From Donghicola sp041224595 (GTDB lineage Bacteria > Pseudomonadota > Alphaproteobacteria > Rhodobacterales > Rhodobacteraceae): a stretch of 64,000 nucleotides of DNA. The first letter of the stretch is position 1. Each line of letters opens with the position of its first letter. The stretch covers positions 62,001 to 126,000 of the forward strand of contig NZ_JBGFGN010000162.1 of the NCBI RefSeq assembly GCF_041224595.1, in the 5' to 3' direction. Position numbers and translations under genes: made by a program. Below the pieces are notes generated by a model that ran no database searches, was not told the origin of the DNA, and was given only the letters and a program-made list of their open reading frames with translations. Of the stretch, positions 9,410-17,872 are shown one piece after another.

Positions 9410-10443
9410 GCGCAAAGACAGGCATCCGTTATCCATTCCCCGACCCACCCGCCGAAGGCGAGGCTGTTGAAATTGCAGAAGGCGTCCTCTGGATCCGCCT
9501 TCCGCTGCCTATGGCATTGGACCATGTGAACGTCTACGCCCTGCGGGACGCGGGCGGCTGGACCATCATCGACACCGGCATGAACAGCCGCCGCACCCGT
9601 GCAATCTGGGACAAGGTCATGGCTGGCCCATTACAGGGCCTGCCCGTGCAGCGCGTGATCGGAACCCATCACCACCCGGATCACATCGGTCTGGCAGGGT
9701 GGTTCCAAGCCAATGGTGCCGAGCTCTTGATGGCGCGCACAGGCTGGCTGATGGCGCGGATGCTGCAACTGGACGAACAAGAGCGGCCGACAGAAGAAGC
9801 CGTCACCCATTGGCAGCGCGCTGGCATGGACGACGCTATTCTGGAGCAGCGCCGGAATGAACGTCCCTTTAACTTCTGCGATACCGTTCATCCAATGCCG
9901 CTGGGGTACACCCGCCTTCGGCAGGACGACACGATCCGCATGGGCGGGCGCGACTGGACCGTTCACACCGGCGGCGGTCACGCGCCCGAACATCTGACAT
10001 TCTGGTCCAACGACGACCATCTGGTGATTTCTGGCGATCAGATCATCAGCTCAATCAGCCCCAATGTAGGCGTCTATGCGACAGAGCCAGAGGCCGACCC
10101 GCTCGCGGACTGGATTGAGGCTTGCGAGCGGTTGGGTGCGATGGCCCGAGAGGACCATTTGGTACTGGCGGGGCACAAGCTGCCATTCACCGGTTTGCCG
10201 ACCCGCATGCGCCAACTTCTAGAGAATCACCACAACGCGCTGCCTCGTCTGGTCGACTGGCTGGACGAACCGAAAAAGGCGACAGACTGCTTTCCCGTCT
10301 TGTTCCGGCGCAAGATTGGGGCAGGGGAATACGGGCTTGCCTTGGTCGAAGCCGTTGCTCACTTGAACCATTTGCACCACCAAGGTCTTATTACACGCGA
10401 TTTGGGGGCGGATGGCGCTTGGCTTTGGCGCAAGGCTGGCTAA
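9406..10443 (+). CDS. MBL-fold metallohydrolase (LACTB2-like, with winged-helix tail)
   Basis: The 345-residue product has the metallo-beta-lactamase fold with the di-zinc motif THHHPDHIG (about residues 85-93), a downstream GGGHAPEHL histidine, and ISGDQ before the C-terminal helical part typical of LACTB2/GloB-like hydrolases. The start codon overlaps the stop of the acyl-CoA dehydrogenase (ATGA at 9406-9409), so the two are translated together and the natural substrate is probably a thioester or a related acyl compound of the same pathway. That is inference from position; the family is functionally diverse and the reaction is not established. Confidence 0.82.
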   Translation: MSAKTGIRYPFPDPPAEGEAVEIAEGVLWIRLPLPMALDHVNVYALRDAGGWTIIDTGMNSRRTRAIWDKVMAGPLQGLPVQRVIGTHHHPDHIGLAGWFQANGAELLMARTGWLMARMLQLDEQERPTEEAVTHWQRAGMDDAILEQRRNERPFNFCDTVHPMPLGYTRLRQDDTIRMGGRDWTVHTGGGHAPEHLTFWSNDDHLVISGDQIISSISPNVGVYATEPEADPLADWIEACERLGAMAREDHLVLAGHKLPFTGLPTRMRQLLENHHNALPRLVDWLDEPKKATDCFPVLFRRKIGAGEYGLALVEAVAHLNHLHHQGLITRDLGADGAWLWRKAG

Positions 10444-10536
10444 AACTCTGCGGCAACACACCCCTTCGACGAAGTGGTGACAGGGCCGCTAAAATCGAAT
10501 AAACGCGGCAGCGACGAACAGGAAAGGACGCCCGAG

Positions 10537-10671
10537 ATGGCTGAACACAAGCACGGCAGCATGGACATCACCGACCAGCAGAACACCTTTGATGGGTTCA
10601 TCAAGTTCACCAAGAACGCGGTGATCCTCATCATCCTGTTCCTGATCTTCTTGGCCCTGACCGGCGCCTAA
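10537..10671 (+). CDS. aa3-type cytochrome c oxidase subunit IV (44 residues)
   Basis: This tiny accessory subunit binds the aa3 cytochrome c oxidase in alphaproteobacteria (PF07835, COX4_pro_2). The product has a polar N-terminus (MAEHKHGSMDIT), a conserved QQNTFDGFIKF segment and one C-terminal membrane helix (NAVILIILFLIFLALTGA). ATG 10537 is preceded by GGAAAGGA at 10521-10528; a longer in-frame reading from 10474 adds residues not expected in the family. The catalytic oxidase genes are not in this window. The 44-residue length matches the family. Confidence 0.88.
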   Translation: MAEHKHGSMDITDQQNTFDGFIKFTKNAVILIILFLIFLALTGA

Positions 10672-10690
10672 GTTTCCCACCGGGGGTTTT

Positions 10691-11329
10691 ATGAAACGTC
10701 GTTTTTTCCTGCTGGGTGCACCAGCAGTATTGGCTGGTTGTGCCGCAGAACCGATTTGGGCCCCCGATAACGAAGTGAACCGCTGGCGGTACCGACATGA
10801 CGGTCCGCCCGCGATTACCCTTTATACGATGATCAGCAATGATACGGATGCCGGCGCGCACTCGGGGCTGATGATCAATGCCAGCGAGCGGATCCTGTTT
10901 GATCCCGCAGGCAGTTACCACTTTGCCGAAACGCCCGAACGCAACGATGTCTTCTTTGGCATCACAGAGCGGATTCGCGATTTCTACGAGCGGTACCATT
11001 CGCGTGTGACCTTCCGCGTCGTTGCGCAAGAGGTTGTCGTGACCCCCGAGGTCGCGCAGACCATCTACAATCGCGCTCTGAATTTCGGTGCGGTGCAAAA
11101 AGCGAACTGCACCCGTGCGGTCAGCACGGTGCTGCAGGACTTGCCACCGTTCGAGAATGTGGGTGTGACGTGGTTCCCCAAAACGCTCATGCGCGATTTT
11201 GAGGATATTCCTGGTGTCAAAGAGCGCCTGATCTTTGAAACCGATGAGGATAACAAGGATCTGGCGCTCAAGGCATTCAACGCCGAGGCAGAGTTCAACG
11301 CCCGTCAGGAGACCAAAGCCGCCAATTAA
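10691..11329 (+). CDS. Conserved lipoprotein of unknown function
   Basis: The 212-residue product starts with a twin-arginine-like MKRRFFLLGAP and a lipobox (VLAGC, cysteine at residue 17), so it is an exported lipoprotein. The segment AHSGLMINASERILFDPAGS recalls secreted proteins with a conserved histidine-serine-glycine motif (DUF4105-like), and a single later cysteine (KANCTRAV) follows. I do not recognise a defined function. It lies 19 bp after the oxidase subunit gene, and its stop shares TTAA with the convergent azlD. Homologues are expected only in Rhodobacteraceae, which is inference. Confidence 0.7.
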   Translation: MKRRFFLLGAPAVLAGCAAEPIWAPDNEVNRWRYRHDGPPAITLYTMISNDTDAGAHSGLMINASERILFDPAGSYHFAETPERNDVFFGITERIRDFYERYHSRVTFRVVAQEVVVTPEVAQTIYNRALNFGAVQKANCTRAVSTVLQDLPPFENVGVTWFPKTLMRDFEDIPGVKERLIFETDEDNKDLALKAFNAEAEFNARQETKAAN

Positions 11330-11664
11330 CCCAAAATATAGAGCAATGAGTACAGCGCCACCGCCCCGCCTACGATGGCGAGGATGACGTTGCGTGTGAC
11401 GTATCCTAAGGCTGCGGTTACGAATGCTGCACCCAGACGTGCGGGGTCCGGCGCTCCGCCTGTTGCGGCGGGGAACAGAATTGCGGGCGCGACCAATCCG
11501 GGTAGAACGGCTACGGCGGTGTAACGCAGATGGCGCAGCACCCATTCAGGGAGATCGCGGTCTCCAATCAGGCCAAGAAACACAAAGCGCAGGAAAAAGC
11601 TGCCTGCGCCAAGGCCAAAGATCACGATCCAGAGTTTGAGTGTGGGGATGTCGGCCATGATCAT
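11326..11664 (-). CDS. azlD: AzlD family branched-chain amino acid exporter subunit
   Basis: AzlD is the small partner of the AzlC permease in branched-chain amino acid (and analogue) efflux. The 112-residue product is almost entirely hydrophobic, with about four membrane helices, and has the family motif FFLRFVFLGLIGDR and a GYVTRNVILAIVGG segment. It begins inside the stop codon of azlC (ATGA at 11661-11664), so translation is coupled. A second ATG two codons later is an equally possible start. Its own stop shares TTAA with the convergent lipoprotein gene. Confidence 0.85.
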   Translation of the reverse strand: MIMADIPTLKLWIVIFGLGAGSFFLRFVFLGLIGDRDLPEWVLRHLRYTAVAVLPGLVAPAILFPAATGGAPDPARLGAAFVTAALGYVTRNVILAIVGGAVALYSLLYILG

Positions 11665-12371
11665 GCTGCCTTTGCGGTCATGCGGCGTTCGACTTCTGCG
11701 CCGACGGCCATTGCGGTGATCGCGGCGATCAGAAGGCCGAGGTTATAGGGCAGGCCCATGAAGACGAGCGCCAGTACGATCGACGTAAATGCGGCCGCGA
11801 TATGTGCCAGCGAGCGCAGAGCGGGCGCAATGATCGCGAGGAACGTAATCGGTACGGCAAAATCCAAGGCAAGCCCGTCGGGAATCGAATTGCCGAGCAG
11901 CGCACCGGCAATAGTCGAGGCGTACCACAGGGGCACGACCGAACTGGCGGTGCCAACAAAGTAGGCAAACTTCTGTGATGGTGTCCGGTTTGGGTTCTTT
12001 TCGAACTCTAGCACAGAGGTCGCGTAGGTCTGGTCCACCAAGAGATAGGCGGCAAAAGCGCGCTTCCACAGGGGCATGTGGCCCAAATGGGGCGTGATCG
12101 ACGCGGAATACATCGCCATCCGCAAGTTCACGGCCAGCGCAGAGATGAGCGCAATCGCGGCGGGCAGGTTGTCCGACAGCAATTGGAGCGCCGTGAACTG
12201 GGCCGCTCCTGCGATCACGACAACAGAGAAGGCCAGCGCCTCGAACACGTTTAGGCCCGCTTCGGTCGCAACAACACCGAACAGCAGGCCAAAGGGAACA
12301 ATCACCAAAATGAACGGTGCGCCAGCTTTCATACCTTGGAAGAACTGGCTGCGGTCAGAGACGGCTTGCAT
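11661..12371 (-). CDS. azlC: AzlC family branched-chain amino acid permease
   Basis: The 236-residue product has the AzlC pattern: an amphipathic start (FFQGMKAGAPFILVIVPFGLLFG), about six membrane helices, and the conserved AALNL(R)M-like AVNLRMAMYSASI and LVDQTYA motifs. It forms the larger part of the AzlCD exporter in the inner membrane and overlaps azlD by 4 bp. Upstream lie 145 bp shared with the end of the minus-strand membrane-protein gene; no regulatory gene (such as lrp) is adjacent, so control cannot be read from the sequence. Confidence 0.88.
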   Translation of the reverse strand: MQAVSDRSQFFQGMKAGAPFILVIVPFGLLFGVVATEAGLNVFEALAFSVVVIAGAAQFTALQLLSDNLPAAIALISALAVNLRMAMYSASITPHLGHMPLWKRAFAAYLLVDQTYATSVLEFEKNPNRTPSQKFAYFVGTASSVVPLWYASTIAGALLGNSIPDGLALDFAVPITFLAIIAPALRSLAHIAAAFTSIVLALVFMGLPYNLGLLIAAITAMAVGAEVERRMTAKAA

Positions 12372-12516
12372 GAGGGATCCTGCGGCTATTTTGCCTGAGA
12401 ATCGCTAGTCCATCATTCGCGCTGATGCAATTGGGCGCGATGATAAAGTTTTGTTGGGTTGATCGTCACAATGCTTGCTTGTGATCTCGCACCAATGCGC
12501 GGGACGGGCTTGCAAT

Positions 12517-13533
12517 TTAGTCGAATGTGCCCGCTGCGCGGCCTACAAGCATGAAAGCCCTGGCAGAGCGGGTGTCGGCGAAAAGGTTGATTTCCTCGTC
12601 GCTTGCTGTGTCCGCAAAGCTTGCGAACACCTTGTCGAACCGGCGCAGGAAGTGGTGGGCTGCATCACGAAAGATTGGGTCCTGACGCATGCGTCCTGCG
12701 GTCAGCGCCAGCGAGGACCGATCCCGAATGCCGCCGAGGGTCGAAACCGCGCCGCCTCTCTCTCCTGCCGCAAATTTACGCCACAACTCGGGTCGGGCGC
12801 GGTCAGGGCGTAGGTCATCCATGTAGATGCCGTCTTGGCTGAGCAGGGTCAGAATATCTTGGGCCGCTTGGATGAGTTGCGAGGCCTGATGATCCGCGAG
12901 GCCACGGCGCAGGGCGGCGAAGCCCTCTTTGTCATCGGGGGTCTCGGGGAAGTGGAGGGCACGGATGAAGTCGGTGTTCGACAGCGGCTGCCGATCGTCC
13001 TGATCCGAAATGCCAAGCGCAAGGGTAGGCTGATCTTCGGACTCGGAGACACTCGGGGTGGCAGGCAAGGCACGGATCGCATCCATCCGGCGCGAGGACG
13101 AGAACATCGCCAACGCGCTCTCGGTTTGCTGTTGGGTGGCGACCAGATCCTCGAGCTTCTTGATCAAGGCGGGGTCTACGCCTGTGTTGCGCGGGGCATG
13201 CTGCTGGCTGGACATATAGGTCTGACGAATACCATCGATGGCAATCTGCAGGCGCGCCGCCTCTTGGCGCATGATGCGCGCGGAACGGGCCGCGGTTGCG
13301 CCGACCCACATCATGCCGATTGGCATGAAGACGGCCAGCACTTCGATCACAATGCGCAGGCTGTCGCCGTCGTTTTCCGTTTCGATCCCAAAGAAAAAGA
13401 GTGCGCACAGGGCGAGCCACACAATCGTCAGCGCCACGGCGATCCACTCACCGGGGCTGACGTCGAATTTGGGCTCTACATCGCTGCGGTCGTAAAGACC
13501 CGGCGGTGTGCTGCCCTGCGTGCTGTTGGACAT
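12517..13533 (-). CDS. Conserved membrane protein of unknown function
   Basis: The 338-residue product has two adjacent membrane helices (about residues 30-50 and 62-85), then a charged helical stretch with Gln/Arg-rich heptads (residues 85-145) that looks coiled coil, and a largely helical soluble C-terminal domain with no motif I recognise. It probably faces the cytoplasm from the inner membrane. It starts 10 bp after greA on the same strand, behind AAGGAC, so it is likely cotranscribed with greA. No function is assigned. Confidence 0.65.
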   Translation of the reverse strand: MSNSTQGSTPPGLYDRSDVEPKFDVSPGEWIAVALTIVWLALCALFFFGIETENDGDSLRIVIEVLAVFMPIGMMWVGATAARSARIMRQEAARLQIAIDGIRQTYMSSQQHAPRNTGVDPALIKKLEDLVATQQQTESALAMFSSSRRMDAIRALPATPSVSESEDQPTLALGISDQDDRQPLSNTDFIRALHFPETPDDKEGFAALRRGLADHQASQLIQAAQDILTLLSQDGIYMDDLRPDRARPELWRKFAAGERGGAVSTLGGIRDRSSLALTAGRMRQDPIFRDAAHHFLRRFDKVFASFADTASDEEINLFADTRSARAFMLVGRAAGTFD

Positions 13534-13543
13534 AGTCGTGTCC

Positions 13544-14014
13544 TTAGACGTAGGAAATCTTCAGGACTTCGTAGGACTTTTCGCCACCGGGGGTGCGAAC
13601 CTCGACGCTGTCACCCTCTTCTTTGCCGATCAGGGCGCGGGCGATGGGCGATTTGATGTTCAGTAGACCCTTTTCGATGTCGGCTTCGTATTCGCCAACG
13701 ATCTGCCAAGTTTTCTCGGCATCGGTATCCTCGTCAACGACGGTCACGGTCGCGCCGAACTTGATCGAGCCCGATAGCTTGGCCGGATCGATGACATCTG
13801 CCAGCGAAATGATGCCTTCGAGTTCCTTGATGCGGCCCTCGATGAACGACTGCTTCTCGCGCGCTGAGTGGTATTCGGCGTTTTCCGACAGGTCGCCGTG
13901 TTCACGCGCTTCGGCGATCGCTTTGATGATCGCGGGGCGTTCCACCGACTTCAGGTGCTTCAATTCGCTCTCGAGCGCGGTTGCGCCCGCGCGGGTCATA
14001 GGTACTTTTTCCAT
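13544..14014 (-). CDS. greA: Transcription elongation factor GreA
   Basis: GreA rescues backtracked RNA polymerase by stimulating cleavage of the 3' end of the transcript. The 156-residue product has the usual length (about 158) and layout: an N-terminal coiled coil carrying the acidic tip motif REHGDLSENAEY, followed by the FKBP-like C-terminal domain (FGATVTVVDEDT, SPIARALIGKEEGDSVEVRTPGG). The start ATG at 14014 follows GAGG. The membrane-protein gene follows after 10 bp. Confidence 0.97.
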   Translation of the reverse strand: MEKVPMTRAGATALESELKHLKSVERPAIIKAIAEAREHGDLSENAEYHSAREKQSFIEGRIKELEGIISLADVIDPAKLSGSIKFGATVTVVDEDTDAEKTWQIVGEYEADIEKGLLNIKSPIARALIGKEEGDSVEVRTPGGEKSYEVLKISYV

Positions 14015-14416
14015 GGCCTCAGAATCCGTTATCGGCCTTGCCCCTGTCAGGGATGGCCGGTTTTTAGGGTTACGCTACCTGAACTGAGGCGGGCGGTAAT
14101 TTCAAGAGCCATATGAATACAAGGTGGGATTCCTGCGATTCCGGCGCAAAAGGGCCGGCGTTTCTGCGCGCAACATGATAGCGGGCCTACATTTTGATAG
14201 GAATGCTGTGTCTCGGGTGCCTATTTGCTCTGCCTATACTCGGGGGGCAAGAAATAGGCTGTGCTTTGGGTGTTTGTGCTTTAGCAGGGCTTGTGCCGCA
14301 ATGCCGCATTCAGCCATTTTAACGTCGTGTCGCGATTGACCGGCAGGGCTGATCCTGCGTAACACTGCGCCAAGTTTGAAATATTATTGCGCGAACGAGA
14401 CAGAGGAGCCAGCAGC
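14015..14416. other. Intergenic region between divergent greA and ETF-QO genes
   Basis: This 402-bp stretch lies between two genes read outward from it and should hold both promoters. A 71-codon reading frame at 14124-14339 has no ribosome site and no recognisable similarity, so I do not call it a gene. Near ETF-QO the sequence TTGACC (14336-14341) and TAACAC (14360-14365) are 18 bp apart and could be a weak promoter; the spacer contains the inverted repeat GCAGG-GCTGAT-CCTGC. No tRNA or strong terminator was seen. Confidence 0.5.
14336..14365 (+). promoter_or_regulatory. Possible ETF-QO promoter with inverted repeat in the spacer
   Basis: A TTGACC -35 box and a TAACAC -10 box (3 of 6 matches) are separated by 18 bp, 51 bp before the ETF-QO start. 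The spacer holds GCAGG and CCTGC as a perfect 5-bp inverted repeat with a 6-bp centre, which could be an operator. The -10 match is poor, so this is a weak prediction. Confidence 0.25.
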
Positions 14417-16069
14417 ATGACCGAGATTGTGCGCGAAGCCATGGAATATGACGTCGTCATCGTTGGGGCCGGACCTGCCGGTCTGTCGGCGGCGATCCGT
14501 CTCAAGCAGCTGGACGCCGATATGAACGTCGTCGTTCTGGAAAAGGGCTCCGAAGTGGGCGCCCACATCCTGTCTGGTGCGGTGCTGGACCCCTGCGGTC
14601 TGGATGCCCTGATCCCCGACTGGAAAGAAAAGGGCGCGCCGATCAATGTGCCCGTCAAAGAAGACAACTTCTATGTACTGGGTGAGGCTGGCAAAATCCG
14701 TGTGCCGAACTTCCCCATGCCGAAACTGATGAACAACCACGGCAATTACATCGTCTCGATGGCGAATGTCTGCCGCTGGATGGCTGAGCAAGCCGAAGAA
14801 TTGGGTGTCGAGATTTTCCCCGGCATGGCCTGTTCCGAACTGGTCTATGGCGAGAATGGCGAAGTCAAAGGCGTGGTCGCCGGCGAATTCGGCAAGAACG
14901 CCGACGGCACCCAAGGCCCTGGCTACGAGCCCGGCATGGAGCTGCATGGCAAATACGTGTTCCTGTCCGAGGGCGTGCGCGGTTCGCTGTCCAAGGAAGT
15001 CATGGCGAAATACGACCTGTCCAAGGGCCATTGCCCGCAGAAGTTCGGCATCGGCATGAAGGAAATCTGGGAAATCGACCCCGAGAAGCACCGCGAAGGC
15101 ACTGTGACCCACACCATGGGTTGGCCTCTGGGTGCGAACGCGGGCGGCGGGTCGTTCATCTACCATCTCGACAATAACCAAGTGTATGTCGGCTTCGTGG
15201 TGCACCTGAACTACGAAAACCCGCACCTGTTCCCCTACATGGAATTCCAGCGCTTCAAGCACCATCCGATGGTTGCTGAACTGCTGAAAGGTGGCAAGCG
15301 CGTGGCCTATGGCGCCCGTGCGATCTCCGAAGGCGGCTACCAGTCGATCCCCAAAGTGACCTTCCCCGGTGGTGCCCTGCTGGGCTGTTCGGCCGGTCTG
15401 GTGAACGTGCCCCGCATCAAGGGTAACCACAACGCGATGCTCTCTGGCAAAGCGGCTGCCGAAGCAGCGTTTGACGCGATCAAAGCGGGCCGTCAGTCGG
15501 ACGAGTTGACCGGGTATGAGGCCGAGCTGCGCGAAGGTGCGATCGGTCAGGACCTGAAGAAGGTGCGCAATGTCAAACCGCTGTGGTCCAAGTTTGGCCT
15601 GACCGCGAGCCTCGCTCTGGGTGGCTTGGACATGCATATGAATGAAAAGTTCGGCAAGTCTTTCCTAGGTACTCTGCGCCACGGCAAAACCGACGCGGCA
15701 GCGACCGGCAAAGCGGCGGATCACAAGCCCATCGACTACACGCGTCCTGATGGTGTTTTGTCGTTCGACCGTCTGACCAACGTTAGCTTCAGCTTCACCA
15801 ACCACGAGGAAAGCCAGCCTGCGCACCTGCAGCTGAAAGACCCCAGCATCCCAGTGAACGTGAACCTGCCCGAATACGCTGGCCCCTCGGCGCGGTATTG
15901 CCCCGCAGGCGTCTATGAATTCGTCGAAGAAGAGGGCAAGGACACCCGCTTTGTCGTGAACTTCCAGAACTGCGTGCACTGCAAAACCTGCGACATCAAG
16001 GACCCCAGCCAGAACATCAACTGGACCACGCCTCAGGGCGGCGACGGGCCGAACTACCCCAACATGTGA
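14417..16069 (+). CDS. Electron transfer flavoprotein-ubiquinone oxidoreductase (ETF-QO)
   Basis: The inner-membrane enzyme takes electrons from reduced ETF, mostly from acyl-CoA dehydrogenases, and reduces ubiquinone. The 550-residue product has an N-terminal FAD Rossmann motif (VVIVGAGPAGLSAAIRL, residues 12-28), the long central quinone and membrane-binding domain with GWPLGANAGGGSFIYH, and a C-terminal ferredoxin-like [4Fe-4S] site (YCPAGVYEF, FQNCVHCKTCDIKDP). The start ATG 14417 follows AGAGGA at 14402-14407; an earlier in-frame start at 14387 lacks one. A terminator follows at 16093. The acyl-CoA dehydrogenase at 7.7 kb is a plausible upstream donor. Confidence 0.96.
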   Translation: MTEIVREAMEYDVVIVGAGPAGLSAAIRLKQLDADMNVVVLEKGSEVGAHILSGAVLDPCGLDALIPDWKEKGAPINVPVKEDNFYVLGEAGKIRVPNFPMPKLMNNHGNYIVSMANVCRWMAEQAEELGVEIFPGMACSELVYGENGEVKGVVAGEFGKNADGTQGPGYEPGMELHGKYVFLSEGVRGSLSKEVMAKYDLSKGHCPQKFGIGMKEIWEIDPEKHREGTVTHTMGWPLGANAGGGSFIYHLDNNQVYVGFVVHLNYENPHLFPYMEFQRFKHHPMVAELLKGGKRVAYGARAISEGGYQSIPKVTFPGGALLGCSAGLVNVPRIKGNHNAMLSGKAAAEAAFDAIKAGRQSDELTGYEAELREGAIGQDLKKVRNVKPLWSKFGLTASLALGGLDMHMNEKFGKSFLGTLRHGKTDAAATGKAADHKPIDYTRPDGVLSFDRLTNVSFSFTNHEESQPAHLQLKDPSIPVNVNLPEYAGPSARYCPAGVYEFVEEEGKDTRFVVNFQNCVHCKTCDIKDPSQNINWTTPQGGDGPNYPNM

Positions 16070-16092
16070 TGTCGATTGCAGTGTTGTGATCA

Positions 16093-16123
16093 AAAAGGGG
16101 CGGCCATTTGGTCGCCCTTTATT
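16093..16123 (+). terminator. Intrinsic terminator after ETF-QO
   Basis: A hairpin of AAAGGG(G)CGGCC with GGTCGCCCTTT, one bulged G and one wobble pair, is followed by TTTATT. It lies 23 bp after the ETF-QO stop. Confidence 0.7.
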
Positions 16124-16180
16124 GCAACAGCCTGCATGCACCCGTAGGCTTGGCGCCAATCAAGACAACAGGAGGCGCCC

Positions 16181-17872
16181 TTGTCACCACTCCGCCCGTT
16201 CGTATTGGCTGCAGCTTTTGCCTGCGCAGGATTGCCAGCACTGGCCCAAGGGGTCTCTGGCGCCTATCTGGCCGGCCGCGTGGCGGAAACAGACCGCAAC
16301 TTCTCTGAAGCGGCGAACCGCTTTGCCGAAGCGTTGGTGATGGACAAGGAAAACCCGCAGATCATGCAGGGCCTCGTCGGTGCGAATATCGCGCTGGGTG
16401 AATTGGATATCGTTGCGCCTGTCGCCCAAGACATGGTTGACCTAGGGGTCGGCAGCCAGTTGGCGCATATGGCGTTGCTCGCTCATGCCGCCAAAACGGG
16501 CGATTGGGATACGATCATCACCATGATCGACGAAGAGCGCGGCGTTGGGCCACTGGTCGACGGATTGAGTCGCGCTTGGGCCTTGGTCGGCAAGGGCGAG
16601 ATGAGCGCTGCGCTAGAGGCCTTTGACGCTGTTGCGCAAGAAGACGGGCTGAACAGCTTTGGCATGTACCACAAAGCGCTGGCATTGGCGCTGGTGGGGG
16701 ACCTCGAGGGCGCAAACGCCATTTTCTCGGGTGAAACCTCGGGCCGGATGCAGATTACCCGCCGCGGGGCGATGGCGAGCATCGAAGTGCTCAGTCAACT
16801 TGACCGGAATGACGATGCAATCCAGCTGATCGACTCCACGTTCGGGCCCGAGCTGGACCCCGCGTTGCGCCAGATGAAAGAGCAAATGGCCGCAGGGGAG
16901 CGGCTGCCGTTTACCCATGTGCGCAACGCTACAGACGGTATGGCTGAGGTCTATTTTGCGGTTGCGAGCGCGCTCGAAGGCGAGGCTGGCCCCGATTACA
17001 CACTGCTCTATGCCCGCGTTGCGCAGTACCTGCGCCCCGAACACGTGGATGCGACACTCTTGTCGGCGGACTTGTTGGACGTGATGGGGCGCTACGATCT
17101 GGCAGAGGCGACCTACCGCCTGCTGCCCAAGGATGACCCGGCGTTTCATGCTGCCGAGCTGGGACGCGCGGATGCACTCCGCAGTGATGGCAAGGGGGAC
17201 GCTGCAATTGAAGTGCTGCAATCCCTGGCAAAGACCCATAGCGATCTACCAATCGTTCATCTGACCTTGGGCGATTTCTACCGCGCCGAAGAACAGTACA
17301 AAGAAGCTGTTGCCGCTTATGACAAGGCGATCTCGCTTTATGAAAATCCCGAGGACGCGCGTTGGTTTGCCTATTACACACGGGGCATTGCCTATGAACG
17401 ACTGGGGGAATGGGACAGCGCCGAATCGGATTTCCGCAAGGCTCTGGAACTCAGCCCCGGCCAGCCGCAGGTCTTGAACTACCTAGGGTATTCGCTGGTG
17501 GAAAAGGACATCAAGCTGGACGAAGCGCTTGGAATGATCGAACAAGCCGTCGCGACGTCGCCCAATAGCGGGCACATTGTAGACAGCCTTGGATGGGTTT
17601 TGTTCCGACTTGGCCGCTACGAGGAGGCTGCGGCGCAACTGGAGCGCGCCGCTGAATTGATGCCGGTGGACCCCATTGTGAATGATCATCTTGGCGACGG
17701 GTATTGGGCCGTGGGCCGCAAGATTGAGGCCCGTTTTCAGTGGCACCGCGCCTTGTCCTTTGACCCAGAGGAAGCAGATGCAGAGCGCATCCGACGCAAA
17801 TTAGAGGTCGGTTTGGATCAGGTTCTCGCGGACGAAGGCGCGGCCCCGATTGAGGTGGCGAATGGCGATTGA
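16181..17872 (+). CDS. Secreted tetratricopeptide repeat (TPR) protein
   Basis: The 563-residue product has a signal peptide (residues 1-22, ending in ALA) and several TPR units through its length, clearest at the C-terminus (AVAAYDKAISLYENPEDA, AESDFRKALELSPGQP, AAAQLERAAELMPVDP). TPR helices bind other proteins, so it is likely a periplasmic scaffold or assembly factor. The start is a TTG at 16181 with a strong AGGAGG at 16171-16176, at the right distance and directly before the signal peptide; no ATG lies nearby. The last 11 bases overlap the start of ispE, so the two are coupled. Function is unknown. Confidence 0.85.
   Translation: MSPLRPFVLAAAFACAGLPALAQGVSGAYLAGRVAETDRNFSEAANRFAEALVMDKENPQIMQGLVGANIALGELDIVAPVAQDMVDLGVGSQLAHMALLAHAAKTGDWDTIITMIDEERGVGPLVDGLSRAWALVGKGEMSAALEAFDAVAQEDGLNSFGMYHKALALALVGDLEGANAIFSGETSGRMQITRRGAMASIEVLSQLDRNDDAIQLIDSTFGPELDPALRQMKEQMAAGERLPFTHVRNATDGMAEVYFAVASALEGEAGPDYTLLYARVAQYLRPEHVDATLLSADLLDVMGRYDLAEATYRLLPKDDPAFHAAELGRADALRSDGKGDAAIEVLQSLAKTHSDLPIVHLTLGDFYRAEEQYKEAVAAYDKAISLYENPEDARWFAYYTRGIAYERLGEWDSAESDFRKALELSPGQPQVLNYLGYSLVEKDIKLDEALGMIEQAVATSPNSGHIVDSLGWVLFRLGRYEEAAAQLERAAELMPVDPIVNDHLGDGYWAVGRKIEARFQWHRALSFDPEEADAERIRRKLEVGLDQVLADEGAAPIEVANGD

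Noticed and set aside
12412..12446. Inverted repeat upstream of azlC
   Set aside because: The stem has a bulge and no T tract on either strand, so I do not call a terminator.
14124..14339. 71-codon ORF in the greA to ETF-QO gap
   Set aside because: No ribosome site, no similarity seen, and composition is not like the real genes.
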